Assembly (NCBI RefSeq): GCF_001642795.1
Contig: NZ_LKEH01000025.1
Location: 272,113-336,112, forward strand
Length of the DNA: 64,000 bases
DNA from: Pseudomonas viridiflava
GTDB taxonomy: Bacteria; Pseudomonadota; Gammaproteobacteria; Pseudomonadales; Pseudomonadaceae
Direction: 5' to 3'
Shown: piece after piece, positions 53,749 through 62,145 of the stretch
How the letters are laid out: each line of letters starts with the position of its first letter
How positions within the stretch are numbered: position 1 is the first letter of the stretch
Made by a program: the position numbers and the translations under genes
The notes under the pieces: model-generated
The model's input: the letters and a program-made list of their open reading frames with translations, nothing else
Databases searched by the model: none
Told to the model about the DNA's origin: nothing

Positions 53749-54288
53749 ATGCAGCGGGTGATGATTATTGGTCAGCCTGGGTCGGGCAAAAGCACTTTGG
53801 CGCGTAACCTTGGCTTACGCACGGGCTTGCCAGTCGTTCATATAGACACTATCCACTGGCAGCCAGGGTGGATTGAACGAAGCCGGGACGAGAAAACGCA
53901 CCTTTGTTACGAGGTCGAGGCCCGTGATCGTTGGATATTCGAAGGTGGCCATTCAGTCACTTGGGAGAATCGAATGGCCCGTGCAGATATGGTGATATGG
54001 ATTGATCGTTCAGCGACGCTTCGATTCTGGCGCGTGCTGCTGAGGACGCTGATCCAGCGCGGTCGATCTCGGCCTGATCTACCGGAGAACTGCCCCGAAC
54101 TGCTGGCGAACCTGCCAGAGTTCTTTAGATTCATGTGGCGGACGAATAAAACAGCGCGGGTGAAGATGCAGCAACTCGTGGCGACTGCACCATCGGCATG
54201 CCGCGTTGTTCGTCTGCGCTCTAACCGGGATACCAACACGTTTCTCACGAGCATTGGATATTCGGCGGGTCGAACTCCACGAGATTGA
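53749..54288 (+). CDS. P-loop kinase-like protein (FlaR / adenylate kinase-like)
   Basis: A 179-residue small P-loop NTPase with GQPGSGKST (8-16), IDTIHWQPGW after the first strand and IFEGGHSVTWENRMARADMVIWID as the Walker B region. An Arg-rich lid follows. These fit the DNA-topology-modulation (FlaR)/shikimate-adenylate kinase-like group; the substrate is unknown. A strong GAAGGAG precedes the ATG. It lies alone among intergenic repeats. Confidence 0.8.
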   Translation: MQRVMIIGQPGSGKSTLARNLGLRTGLPVVHIDTIHWQPGWIERSRDEKTHLCYEVEARDRWIFEGGHSVTWENRMARADMVIWIDRSATLRFWRVLLRTLIQRGRSRPDLPENCPELLANLPEFFRFMWRTNKTARVKMQQLVATAPSACRVVRLRSNRDTNTFLTSIGYSAGRTPRD

Positions 54289-54714
54289 TCGACGGCTGAT
54301 AGCCTTGGTACGGAGGCTGCCGATTGTGAACGGCCGCTTTTGGCCGATTGCTGCCGTTCGTGACGGGCAGCAACCGGCCATCAACCGCAGTCAGAAAACC
54401 CAATGCCGCCGGTTAGCATTCGACTGAAATCGGCCGAAAACGCTAGCATCAACAGTGGCTGGATTGATGCTCCACACCGCCTTTCGACAAAGTTAAATAC
54501 GCTCGAATTTGCCAGCTTTCCAGAAGCACACAGTGGGCGAAAGCGGGTCACCCGGATGTTATCTATTTTCTAGAGCGCTCAACTGGCCGTCACGTGTATG
54601 GAGCACCTTGTCGCAATCTTGTGTGCAGCCGCAGCAAAGTCTGTGCATTTGCACGTGACGACTACCACTGCTGCGAAGCCGATTGCCAACAGGCTGGGTC
54701 GTACAGAGCCGCTG
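54289..54714. repeat. Gene-free stretch with intergenic repeat copy d
   Basis: Copy d (54330-54372) reads CGGCCGCTTTTGGCCGATTG then CTGCCGTTCGTGACGG. Beyond it, to 54714, I see no gene, RNA or clear terminator. Confidence 0.5.
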
Positions 54715-55668
54715 TCAGTAATCGCTTCCTACTGCTGCGTTGTAGGTAGTTAGCAGCAGGTCGTAACCTGTACGGGCGTCGGCAAGGTCCTTGTTCAATT
54801 CCGGGGCGTCTGCACCTGCGGCCCAGTGCTGCTGAAGGCGAGCCAATTGATCGAGCCAGTCTTTGGCCGACGCGGTGGTGACGCTCCAGATCGGGGGCTT
54901 GTCGCCCTTCGCACGCAAGCGCGGCAAAGCTTTGACGAATGCGTCGGCCTCAAGTCTGGCGTTATCCAGCGACTGCTGCATCGCGAGCAATTGTAGGGGT
55001 GTCAGGCTCGCGCCGCTGCTCATGGCGTCGAGGGCGTTGATGGTCTGGCGGGCAAGCAGCATGAAGCGCAGCGTGTGCCAATGCTGGTCATGACCTGTGC
55101 TGGCTTCGATGGTCTGAAGCTGCTGAGCCCGCACCACCAACTGCGGCTGTTCCAATGCCTGGCGAAACGGGATGGACTGAATGCGCGTCTGGTCAATGAG
55201 GCGACGCAATTGTTCGTTGACCTCGGGGCTAAACTCGTTATCGAGTCCAGGTCTGAAGAACCTTTCCGCTTGCTCGGCGACGGGGCGTAGCGCCGCGTAA
55301 GTTGTTGCGTAATCGTTAGCCCTGGTCTGGGTTTCAGCAAGTTCGTCATGATAAACGCCCCCGGTATTGCAAGGCGAAGCCGCAGCGCCCTTGGGCGGGA
55401 TGGGTTCGCCCGAGCCCATGCCGAACTCGAGAAACTTGAAGGCAAGCGGATCAGTTTCGCGTTTTGCGATGAGCGCGCGGTACTCGGCATAACGCTGTTC
55501 CAGAAGATCGGCGCCGTTCACCAGACAGCCGTTCAAGACTTGCACCGTTGCCCATTGCAAGCTGGCGTAGTTGCCAAACAGTTTGGGCGGCTCCGATACC
55601 CGTTTGACCAGCGTCATCATCAATACCAGTACGACAACGGCGGCGCCAAATGTGCGAGTGGTGATCAT
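54715..55668 (-). CDS. DUF3829-type exported protein
   Basis: A 317-residue protein with an N-terminal membrane or signal segment (TFGAAVVVLVLMMTLVKRV) and a helical body like DUF3829 (helical bundle, NDYATTYAALRPVAEQAERF). The ATG at 55668 overlaps the J-domain gene stop (ATGA) and has a strong AGGAGG. It is the third gene of an hscC-type chaperone cluster; DUF3829 proteins are frequent partners of such J-domain genes. Role unknown. Confidence 0.8.
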   Translation of the reverse strand: MITTRTFGAAVVVLVLMMTLVKRVSEPPKLFGNYASLQWATVQVLNGCLVNGADLLEQRYAEYRALIAKRETDPLAFKFLEFGMGSGEPIPPKGAAASPCNTGGVYHDELAETQTRANDYATTYAALRPVAEQAERFFRPGLDNEFSPEVNEQLRRLIDQTRIQSIPFRQALEQPQLVVRAQQLQTIEASTGHDQHWHTLRFMLLARQTINALDAMSSGASLTPLQLLAMQQSLDNARLEADAFVKALPRLRAKGDKPPIWSVTTASAKDWLDQLARLQQHWAAGADAPELNKDLADARTGYDLLLTTYNAAVGSDY

Positions 55669-57365
55669 GGGCGATCCTCCTGCCAGTCTTGGGTCCCATA
55701 CCACTGACTGCGGTTCAACTCGCTCGGGCAAGGCTCGAGCGTCACTTGTCGGGCGGCGCATATGCGTTGCGGCCATGCCTGCAAGCCTTGGTTCACGGGG
55801 AGCGGCGCATGTCTGGCCAGCGCTGCAGCCAGCAGCACCGAGGGCACCAGCATGCCTATAAAGGCACCGAGCAGCACTTCGTAAGTTGCGCTGCTGCACA
55901 GGCGTGACAGGGCCGAAGCACAGCGTCTGGAGAGGTCCAGTCTGTTCCACACCGCCATGAGTGTGATGATGCCGACGTAAGTCAGCATCACCCTCTCACC
56001 GAACAGAAACAGAAAGGCGCCCAGCAGCCAGATCCACAGACTCTCTCGGATCGGCAGCGGAGTAGGGCGGCGCAGGCTCAGCCAGCGGCCGAAGTGCTTG
56101 TTAATCCAATTATCGACAGGCCACAGGCTACGGCCTACAGCGTCTCCGAACCAGGCGAGGAAGCAGGCGATCACCCCGAATATAAGCACCCGAAGCAGCA
56201 TGCTCAGCAGGCTGCCATAAAAGGTCTCGCCGAGCTGATACTCCTGGAACCAACTGAAACAGGCCGACGCGCCGATCAGAGCCACTGGCACCGCCATAAT
56301 CGGCGGATCACGGCGTAGGGGGCGCCAGATGTCAGGGTTGAGTGAAGGCACCTCATCAAGCAATTGTGGATAGCGACTTTGCACGGTTTGATATAGAGCT
56401 TCGCAAACGTTCCAGTCCGCATACGAGAACTTGAAGCTCAGACGAACCCGGCTGTTTTCACTGAGGTCTTTGAACAGCATTCGTGCCGCGCGAGACTCGC
56501 TGGTATCAACTCGTTCAGCGAGGCGCAATTGCCGTTCGAGGAAGGTGTGTCTGTCACTGCGTTGTTGCAGCTGACTCCACCAAGGCTGGGGACAAAGGTG
56601 ATCGTTGTCTTTCCAGTCCTGCTGAGCACAGATTTCGTCGAACAGGCTCTGCGACCAGACCGGAGCCTGGGCAAGCGCTATGGCCAGCCGCTCGCTCAGC
56701 CATCGCCGACCGTCCAGCGACTGCAGCCAAGGTGCCGCCTCAAGTGTGTTCGCGAGTTCAAGAAAGCGTGCGCTGTCACCGGTGGATACCGCCAGTTGTA
56801 ACCAGGCACGCTCCGTCAGTCTTTCTCGCAATCGTTCGAGTGCAGATCGGGGTAAGTCTATGCGCTGCCATGGGCTCAACCATTGGAAATGTTTGATCGC
56901 CAGGTCGGTCAGTTCCAGGTCACCATCGGCCAGACAGTACGACAGTAGACCTTGTTCAAACTCCGCTTCGCAGTCATATAGGCGGGCCTGGGCCAGCCGA
57001 TCCTCGAAGTTGGCTGGAGTCAGTTCAGCAAGACACTGTTCTGCCAGGCGTCGGGCGGCGAACGGACTCGCAGCCTGCGGTGACTCGCTGTGCAGCGGGT
57101 CCTGCGGGAAGTCGAGCTCTGCAGACAGCACCGGCTCAACGGGTCGTTGCGGCGCCAGCGGCTCCAGTAATAGTTCCGGCTCTTGCTCTTGTTCTTGCTG
57201 CTTCCGGTCCGCCCATTCCAGCGCCTGATCGTAGGCTTCGCGCAGACGCTGGAAACCCTCGGGATCCTCATCGGGGCGGTGGCGCTTGAGCAGTATCGCG
57301 TACTGGCGCTTGATGCTGCGTTTATCAGCGCCAGCGGGCAGGCCCATGATCGACCAGCAGTTCAT
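55665..57365 (-). CDS. J-domain-like membrane protein, DjlB/DjlC type
   Basis: A 566-residue protein. The N terminus (NCWSIMGLPAGADKRSIKRQ ... HRPDEDPEGFQRLREAYDQAL) is a divergent J domain in which HRPD stands for the HPD motif. A helical middle (about 110-330) and four to five C-terminal transmembrane helices (about 350-540) follow. In E. coli DjlB/DjlC serve the Hsp70 HscC. The start at 57365 overlaps the stop of the hscC remnant (ATGA), as expected for a former hscC-djl operon. Its Hsp70 partner is gutted here. Confidence 0.82.
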   Translation of the reverse strand: MNCWSIMGLPAGADKRSIKRQYAILLKRHRPDEDPEGFQRLREAYDQALEWADRKQQEQEQEPELLLEPLAPQRPVEPVLSAELDFPQDPLHSESPQAASPFAARRLAEQCLAELTPANFEDRLAQARLYDCEAEFEQGLLSYCLADGDLELTDLAIKHFQWLSPWQRIDLPRSALERLRERLTERAWLQLAVSTGDSARFLELANTLEAAPWLQSLDGRRWLSERLAIALAQAPVWSQSLFDEICAQQDWKDNDHLCPQPWWSQLQQRSDRHTFLERQLRLAERVDTSESRAARMLFKDLSENSRVRLSFKFSYADWNVCEALYQTVQSRYPQLLDEVPSLNPDIWRPLRRDPPIMAVPVALIGASACFSWFQEYQLGETFYGSLLSMLLRVLIFGVIACFLAWFGDAVGRSLWPVDNWINKHFGRWLSLRRPTPLPIRESLWIWLLGAFLFLFGERVMLTYVGIITLMAVWNRLDLSRRCASALSRLCSSATYEVLLGAFIGMLVPSVLLAAALARHAPLPVNQGLQAWPQRICAARQVTLEPCPSELNRSQWYGTQDWQEDRP

Positions 57366-57562
57366 TGCCATACGCCTTCTTCAAAGGCATCAAGCTGAGC
57401 CGTAATCTGCAGGCGCAACGCGCGAATGTCGTGCAGCTCCTGGGTATCGCACACACTTGAAGTGGGCGTGTCGCCCAATGCGTTCGAAACCAATCGCGCT
57501 TCGCCGTCGCGCCATGCGGCGGTCAGACGGTGAGTGGTGTCGAGGTCGAGGCCGACGATCAT
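57362..57562 (-). pseudogene. hscC: hscC (Hsp70) with a large internal deletion
   Basis: Sixty-six codons remain. The first about 37 residues (MIVGLDLDTTHRLTAAWRDG ...) are an Hsp70 N terminus with the phosphate-binding GLDLDTT in place of GIDLGTT. The last about 25 (IRALRLQITAQLDAFEEGVW) look like an HscC C-terminal helix. Full HscC is about 550 residues, so nearly all of the ATPase and substrate domains are gone, in frame. The stop still overlaps the J-domain gene start, so the short frame may persist as a translational leader. Confidence 0.65.
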
Positions 57563-57812
57563 GTACGTTGAAGCTCCCTGATAACCTGAATGCCGCTAGT
57601 CGGCCTTTGAGGCGGCTTAGCCTAGCGGAGTTGGATCAACGACCGAAGTAAAATTGAACGCCAATAAACGCCTGGCACTGATTCAGGTGCGAAACCTTAA
57701 TAACGTTGATCCGGTGTCAGATGATTTTTTCGTAGTACAGAGTGAGTAAACGATTCCAGATTCGTCGTAGCATGTATGCGCCCACCAACCCTCACAGGAT
57801 ATGAAGGTTTCC

Positions 57813-58448
57813 ATGCGTCTGTTTTTCCCACTGGCCATAAGCCTGACCCTTATCGGCTGCGCTACGACTAAAACCGATATTCGCAATGAAGCAAAAATCA
57901 GCCAATACGATCCGGCCACCATGGCTCGCGTCCGCCTGATTACGGAGAACACTATTACTGGAGGCTACGTGAGTGGTCAGACCTGCGCGACATTCTTCAA
58001 CTCCTTGCGTACCAAAACGCATGAGGAAGCTGGCTGGCAAGCTGCGCACGTTGACTCACCGGGTCTTTATCCTTTTCGTGCAACAGACACTCAGAACAGC
58101 GTGATCGGCATGCCTGCCAGCGAGGCGAGCAAAGCGATCAACAGTTCGTCCAGGGTGTTTGACGAGCATGTCGTTCTGGCTGGCAAGCCCCTTATCGCAC
58201 AGATATATATGGGAGGATCGCAAATGTCATGCATCCCCGCGCCTGTCACGCTCATCCCTGAACCCGGCAAAAACTATGAGATGGAGTTTCAGATCATAAA
58301 ATTCAGCACGTTCAAGGCCGGATGTGTGCTTGCTGTTCGCGAGCTCTCCGCTCAAGCCAATGCGACAGTTGAAACGCCACTGAGGCCACAGATTTGTGCC
58401 AATACGCTCTTTGGCTGGCAAACCTCGAATCCCAGGCCGTCACCTTGA
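57813..58448 (+). CDS. Hypothetical lipoprotein
   Basis: A 211-residue protein with a lipoprotein signal (LAISLTLIGCATTKT, lipobox Cys about 16) and a beta-rich body with four further cysteines. Start at 57813 is preferred for its AAGG spacing. No family recognised with confidence. It lies between the chaperone cluster and the T6SS cassette and is probably outer-membrane or periplasmic. The gaps on either side (57563-57812 and 58449-58624) show nothing else. Confidence 0.65.
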   Translation: MRLFFPLAISLTLIGCATTKTDIRNEAKISQYDPATMARVRLITENTITGGYVSGQTCATFFNSLRTKTHEEAGWQAAHVDSPGLYPFRATDTQNSVIGMPASEASKAINSSSRVFDEHVVLAGKPLIAQIYMGGSQMSCIPAPVTLIPEPGKNYEMEFQIIKFSTFKAGCVLAVRELSAQANATVETPLRPQICANTLFGWQTSNPRPSP

Positions 58449-58624
58449 GGTTCACTGGTTAGTTTAGAAATTCGTCCTCGCGGAACATGGGTTGAAATTT
58501 GACTGTCTCGATCTGCTCTTGAACGAGGCCTTATCTGGCAGGTGCGGCCATCCATGAGCGGTAGGAGTTTGCCAAGCGCTTTTACTCCTTGCCGCTCTGG
58601 CCACTTTATATGCCGCGATGACTA

Positions 58625-59065
58625 TCAATGAGGTTTGACGTTTTTCATATAGGTTCGCGTTGGGTGATCCACAAGTTTTTTTGTCAATGCGTCCAGCTCC
58701 TGGCTGTGATAAAGATCCAGGCACTTCAAAAAATCAAACTTCACACCTTTTATCTCGGATTCAACCAAGGGGTGCGTGTAATCTCTTGCAAGGTACTTGG
58801 CCACCAGCGTGGTTATCAGCGCTGGACTTAGCTCCAAATCATAGTATGTCCATTCACGCATGGCGGTGACACTACTTCCCGCGTCCTTGCTCACGTCTGC
58901 GTTGTTGGCATAAGCGGTGTCTATGCATGTCGCGAGCGCCATGTCCTTATAGTTGGTTTCAAAGGTACGGTACATTCCCTCTGGCGATGAGGTAGCGGAA
59001 AGGGCAGGTGCGCTGGTTATCGCAGCTACAGAGAGGGCTACGATGGTTTTGCGTAGATGCGCCAT
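58625..59065 (-). CDS. tai4: T6SS amidase immunity protein Tai4
   Basis: A 146-residue exported protein with signal peptide (VALSVAAITSAPALSA) and two cysteines, of the Tai4 family. It should bind and block the cognate Tae4 amidase in the periplasm. The body EGMYRTFETNYKDMALATCI ... LDLYHSQELDALTKKLV fits Tai4. Its ATG overlaps the tae4 stop by one base (TAATG), giving coupled effector and immunity synthesis. Confidence 0.88.
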   Translation of the reverse strand: MAHLRKTIVALSVAAITSAPALSATSSPEGMYRTFETNYKDMALATCIDTAYANNADVSKDAGSSVTAMREWTYYDLELSPALITTLVAKYLARDYTHPLVESEIKGVKFDFLKCLDLYHSQELDALTKKLVDHPTRTYMKNVKPH

Positions 59066-59565
59066 TAAGACAGGCTCCAGAAATTTGCTTTATCGGTCCG
59101 GTAATTTACCTCGGGTTCGTTAAAGTAACAATGATCGTAACACGTGCTGCCATCGAATAATGTCGCGTGTCCACGTGCATCAAACCATCCTGATATTTCA
59201 AATATAATAATTCCTTTTTTGCTTGCTAGTGCCCCACCTCCTGAAGGCGGGTATTTGATGGTGTCGGGGTTGCCCCAAGTTTTTGTTAGGAATTCTTTTA
59301 CATCATTTATACGAAAAAAATACTGCTTCCGGTCATTTCCGGATACCGTTTTGTTGTGTGTTTTCGGTATGGCCAGTCCTGTGTAATTCAAAATATAGCT
59401 CATCCTCACGGCGCAGGTATTACTCCATCTTTGTGATGGCTCAGTGCTGTTTATATTTTGCGCCACATAACCTCCAATCAATTCAGCCACTCTTTTTTCC
59501 GGCGCAATCGGGTCGTAGACACGCTGCGAGGCAGCCCAGGCAGCAGAAAAAACAGGTCGTGTCAT
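59065..59565 (-). CDS. tae4: T6SS peptidoglycan amidase effector Tae4
   Basis: A 166-residue NlpC/P60-like DL-endopeptidase delivered by T6SS. The catalytic Cys51 sits in SNTCAVRMSYIL, His133 in ARGHATLFDG, with Asp138 nearby; Cys142 and Cys146 may form a disulphide. Tae4 cleaves the peptide stem of target peptidoglycan. The ATG at 59565 follows AGGAAATAT; the frame also stays open upstream through a tandem 8-bp repeat. It lies between hcp and tai4, so the Hcp is the likely carrier. Confidence 0.9.
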   Translation of the reverse strand: MTRPVFSAAWAASQRVYDPIAPEKRVAELIGGYVAQNINSTEPSQRWSNTCAVRMSYILNYTGLAIPKTHNKTVSGNDRKQYFFRINDVKEFLTKTWGNPDTIKYPPSGGGALASKKGIIIFEISGWFDARGHATLFDGSTCYDHCYFNEPEVNYRTDKANFWSLS

Positions 59566-59581
59566 ATATTTCCTAGAACTG

Positions 59582-59613
59582 AGTAAAGTAGTAAAGTAGT
59601 AAAGTAGTAAAGT
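59582..59613 (-). repeat. Four tandem copies of an 8-bp unit before tae4
   Basis: AGTAAAGT is repeated four times without a mismatch (59582-59613). It fills most of the 55-bp gap between the hcp stop and the tae4 start, immediately upstream of the tae4 ribosome site. Confidence 0.95.
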
Positions 59614-59620
59614 ATCAAGG

Positions 59621-60109
59621 TCAGGTGTAAATTTGATTGTTGATGCGGTTCCATCCGCCAGAAATATTCCCGCCGCTGGCACCGTCAGATCTTTTCTGGA
59701 GTGTGTACGTGGTTTTTATTTTTCCATAATTCAGGCTTATGGTTTCCGTAGGGACACCGTCGTCGGCGCTCTGCGTATAGTTAGAGATAATAACTTCCTC
59801 TAGTAATACTTCAAAGTACTTGACCTTCTCTCCACCTGCCCTGTGCAAGGAAAGAACAACTTCTTTCAAATGTTTCCCTGCGCACAATGTCTCGATGAGC
59901 TTGCAACTCGACTTATCCAGAGTCTTGGTGAACGTGAAGTCGCTGAGTGACGTGCGGCCAGATGATGCACCGCCTGAAGAGCTGGCAGTCGCTGACGTAC
60001 TTTGGTTCATTCCGAAAACGTACCCGGTAATCTCGATACAGTCCTTGTAACGATCATCAAGCGCTTCACCAGGTATTCCTTCGATTTTAATGTAAGCGTC
60101 AAAAGCCAT
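59621..60109 (-). CDS. hcp: Hcp-family T6SS tube protein
   Basis: A 162-residue Hcp (type VI tube/exported) protein. It starts MAFDAYIKIEGIPGEALDD, has the ITGYVFGMNQ strand, a Ser/Gly-rich loop (about 42-57), FTKTLDKSSCKLIETLCAGK and LEEVIISNYTQSADDGVPTE near the end. These are family hallmarks. The ATG at 60109 is chosen for GGAG 6 bp upstream. It is the first gene of hcp-tae4-tai4, an orphan cargo cassette away from any T6SS core genes. Confidence 0.92.
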   Translation of the reverse strand: MAFDAYIKIEGIPGEALDDRYKDCIEITGYVFGMNQSTSATASSSGGASSGRTSLSDFTFTKTLDKSSCKLIETLCAGKHLKEVVLSLHRAGGEKVKYFEVLLEEVIISNYTQSADDGVPTETISLNYGKIKTTYTLQKRSDGASGGNISGGWNRINNQIYT

Positions 60110-60583
60110 TGTGGTCTCCATGGGTTGTCCGTGAGTGAGTGGTTAGCTAGTTGTATCTCGTGTCGAGCAGAAGGCTCGTGTTGTTTGGTTAATGCCGAGT
60201 TGTCGACGTCGCTGTAGACTAAATTAAGCTGAGGCTTGCTTGTGGCGATAATTATGTTGCCCACACACAGAACTGTCTCTGTATTGTGTGTGAAGTGTCC
60301 TACAGATCGTGCTTTTCTGTCGCAAGAGTGTATTGGAATCCTGTGGGCTATTGAGGTAAGTTTTGAGTAGATGCCCAGCAATAAGCTTTTTATTAATAGG
60401 TTTGTGATTAATTTGAGCGGATAAAAACGTCGTTCGCAGATGATCAGTCAGCATGCTGAGGTGGCTGGTCGGTTTTGGCCCGATCTTCCATTCTGGCCAA
60501 TGATGACCGTCGAACCATCCCACCTCCCACTTATCACACACCTGTCAGGTATTGACGGGCGATAACTTTCTGGAGCAATTCCG
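60110..60583. other. Gap between hcp and the RTX pseudogene
   Basis: About 470 bp between divergent genes. It should contain the hcp promoter. A minus-strand open frame at 60224-60541 has no recognisable protein character and is not called. Confidence 0.5.
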
Positions 60584-62060
60584 ATGGCTGATAAGCGAAA
60601 GATTTTCTGGTACGGCACGGCGGGCGATAACGTATCGAGAGCTTTTCCGGAGGCAATGACGTCATCTACGGTGGGGCGGGCTATGACTACATTGCTCCGG
60701 ATCGGGGAGGTAACAACGTGGTCATCGGAGGGGCTGGGCGCGATGATTTGGTCGCCAACGGCACGACCGTCTTCCGGTATCTGTCGCTGGAAGACAGTTA
60801 CCTGAGTGCAACTGGCAGCGATGAAAGTGTCGACTGGATCTCGGGCTTCAATTCGAACAGGGACCGGCTCGATCTCACGGCGCTGGGTTTCACCGGGTTG
60901 GGTGACGGCACAAACGGCACGCTCAAGGTCAGCACCGAGGGTGATTATGATCACACCTTCCTGAGAAGCTACGAGGCCGATGCAGACGGCAATACGTTCG
61001 TGCTGGAGTTTTTCGACTATGTGGACTTCAACGCTGCGAACTTCCAGCGCCTGATTAGCGGCACCGATACGGCTGACGCGATCCTCGGGACATCGGCAGG
61101 CGCCGAAACGCTGATGGGTTATGCAGGCCGTGACACGCTGTCAGGTCTGGCTGGAGACGACCGTCTGGTGGGCGGAGCGGGTGTGACACGCTGACGGGCG
61201 GGAAGGGGGCTGACGATTTTGTCTTCAGCGCCATCACGGACAGCGTTCACGCCACTTCAGGCATCCAGACGCGGGACCTGATCACTGATTTCAGCGCAGC
61301 TCAGGGCGACATCATCGACCTGGCCGGTCTGAACTTCACGGGGCTGGGCAATGGTTACTACGGCACCTTGAGGGTCGAGCCCAATGCCGCTGGCACTCAG
61401 ACGATTCTGAAATCAATGGAAACCGACGCCGCTGGCAATCGATTCGAAGTGTTGTTCAACGGCGACCTCACCTCCGATCTGAACCGCAACGCCTTCGACT
61501 TCGGCAATCCCACCGGGCCGAAAGTGGTCAACAGCCTGACGCAGGATAATCTGGATGTCGTCGGAACCGCCGGGAACGACACGCTCAATGGCGGTGACTA
61601 CGATGATCAAATGGTCGGGTTTCAAGGCAACGACCAGATCAACGCCGGTTCTGGTGACGACGTGATAGTGGGCGGTTATGGCAAGGACATGATCAGCGGC
61701 GGGGCAGGTCGGGATATTTTTCTCTACTACAACGTCGAGGACAGTTATCGGACGGCAGATAGCAGCTATTCAGACCTGATTACCGACTTCGAAGACGGCG
61801 ACGCCTTTTATATCCTCGATATAGGCCTGGAGCGTGACGGCAATGGTTACAACGGTACGTTGAAGGTTGAATACAACGAGGAACAGGACCGTACTTACCT
61901 GCGTTCCTTTGAAAGCAACGCCAAGGGCCAGCAGTTTCAGGTGGCGCTCAGTGGCAACCATCAGAACATCCCTTTCCTGTTCGACGGGCTGTACCTGGAT
62001 GAGGCGCCCATTCATATCGTCGGGGTCAATCCGGCGAAGCCTCTGGATGTATTTGGCTGA
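60584..62060 (+). pseudogene. RTX-type calcium-binding protein, broken by two frameshifts
   Basis: Joined across two single-base losses, the product would be about 490 residues. It has glycine-rich RTX nonapeptides (GGNDVIYGGAGYD, GYAGRDTLSGLAGDD, GTAGNDTLNGG, GSGDDVIVGGYGKD) and two to three serralysin/epimerase-like C-terminal beta modules (for example RDLITDFSAAQGDIIDL). Frameshift 1 is at about 60634, where GTAATC is expected and GTATC is present. Frameshift 2 is at about 61183, where one base is missing in GGTG-TGACACG. The modules resemble those of AlgE-type epimerases and M10 proteases, but no catalytic domain is present. It begins at a normal ATG with GGAG upstream. Confidence 0.8.
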
Positions 62061-62095
62061 ATTGGAGCGTCTGTTTTAACAACGGGAATAAATGA

Positions 62096-62120
62096 AAAAC
62101 CCGGCTTTCGCCGGGTTTTT
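62096..62120. terminator. Bidirectional intrinsic terminator
   Basis: AAAACCCGGC-TTTC-GCCGGGTTTTT. It lies between the RTX pseudogene and the converging fumarase, with A-run and T-run on both sides. Confidence 0.9.
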
Positions 62121-62145
62121 CATGTCTTGCTGTGCACCGTATGAC

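Noticed and set aside
60224..60541. 105-codon minus-strand open frame upstream of hcp
   Set aside because: Irregular composition (Trp/His/Asn-rich), no ribosome site; more likely the promoter region of hcp.
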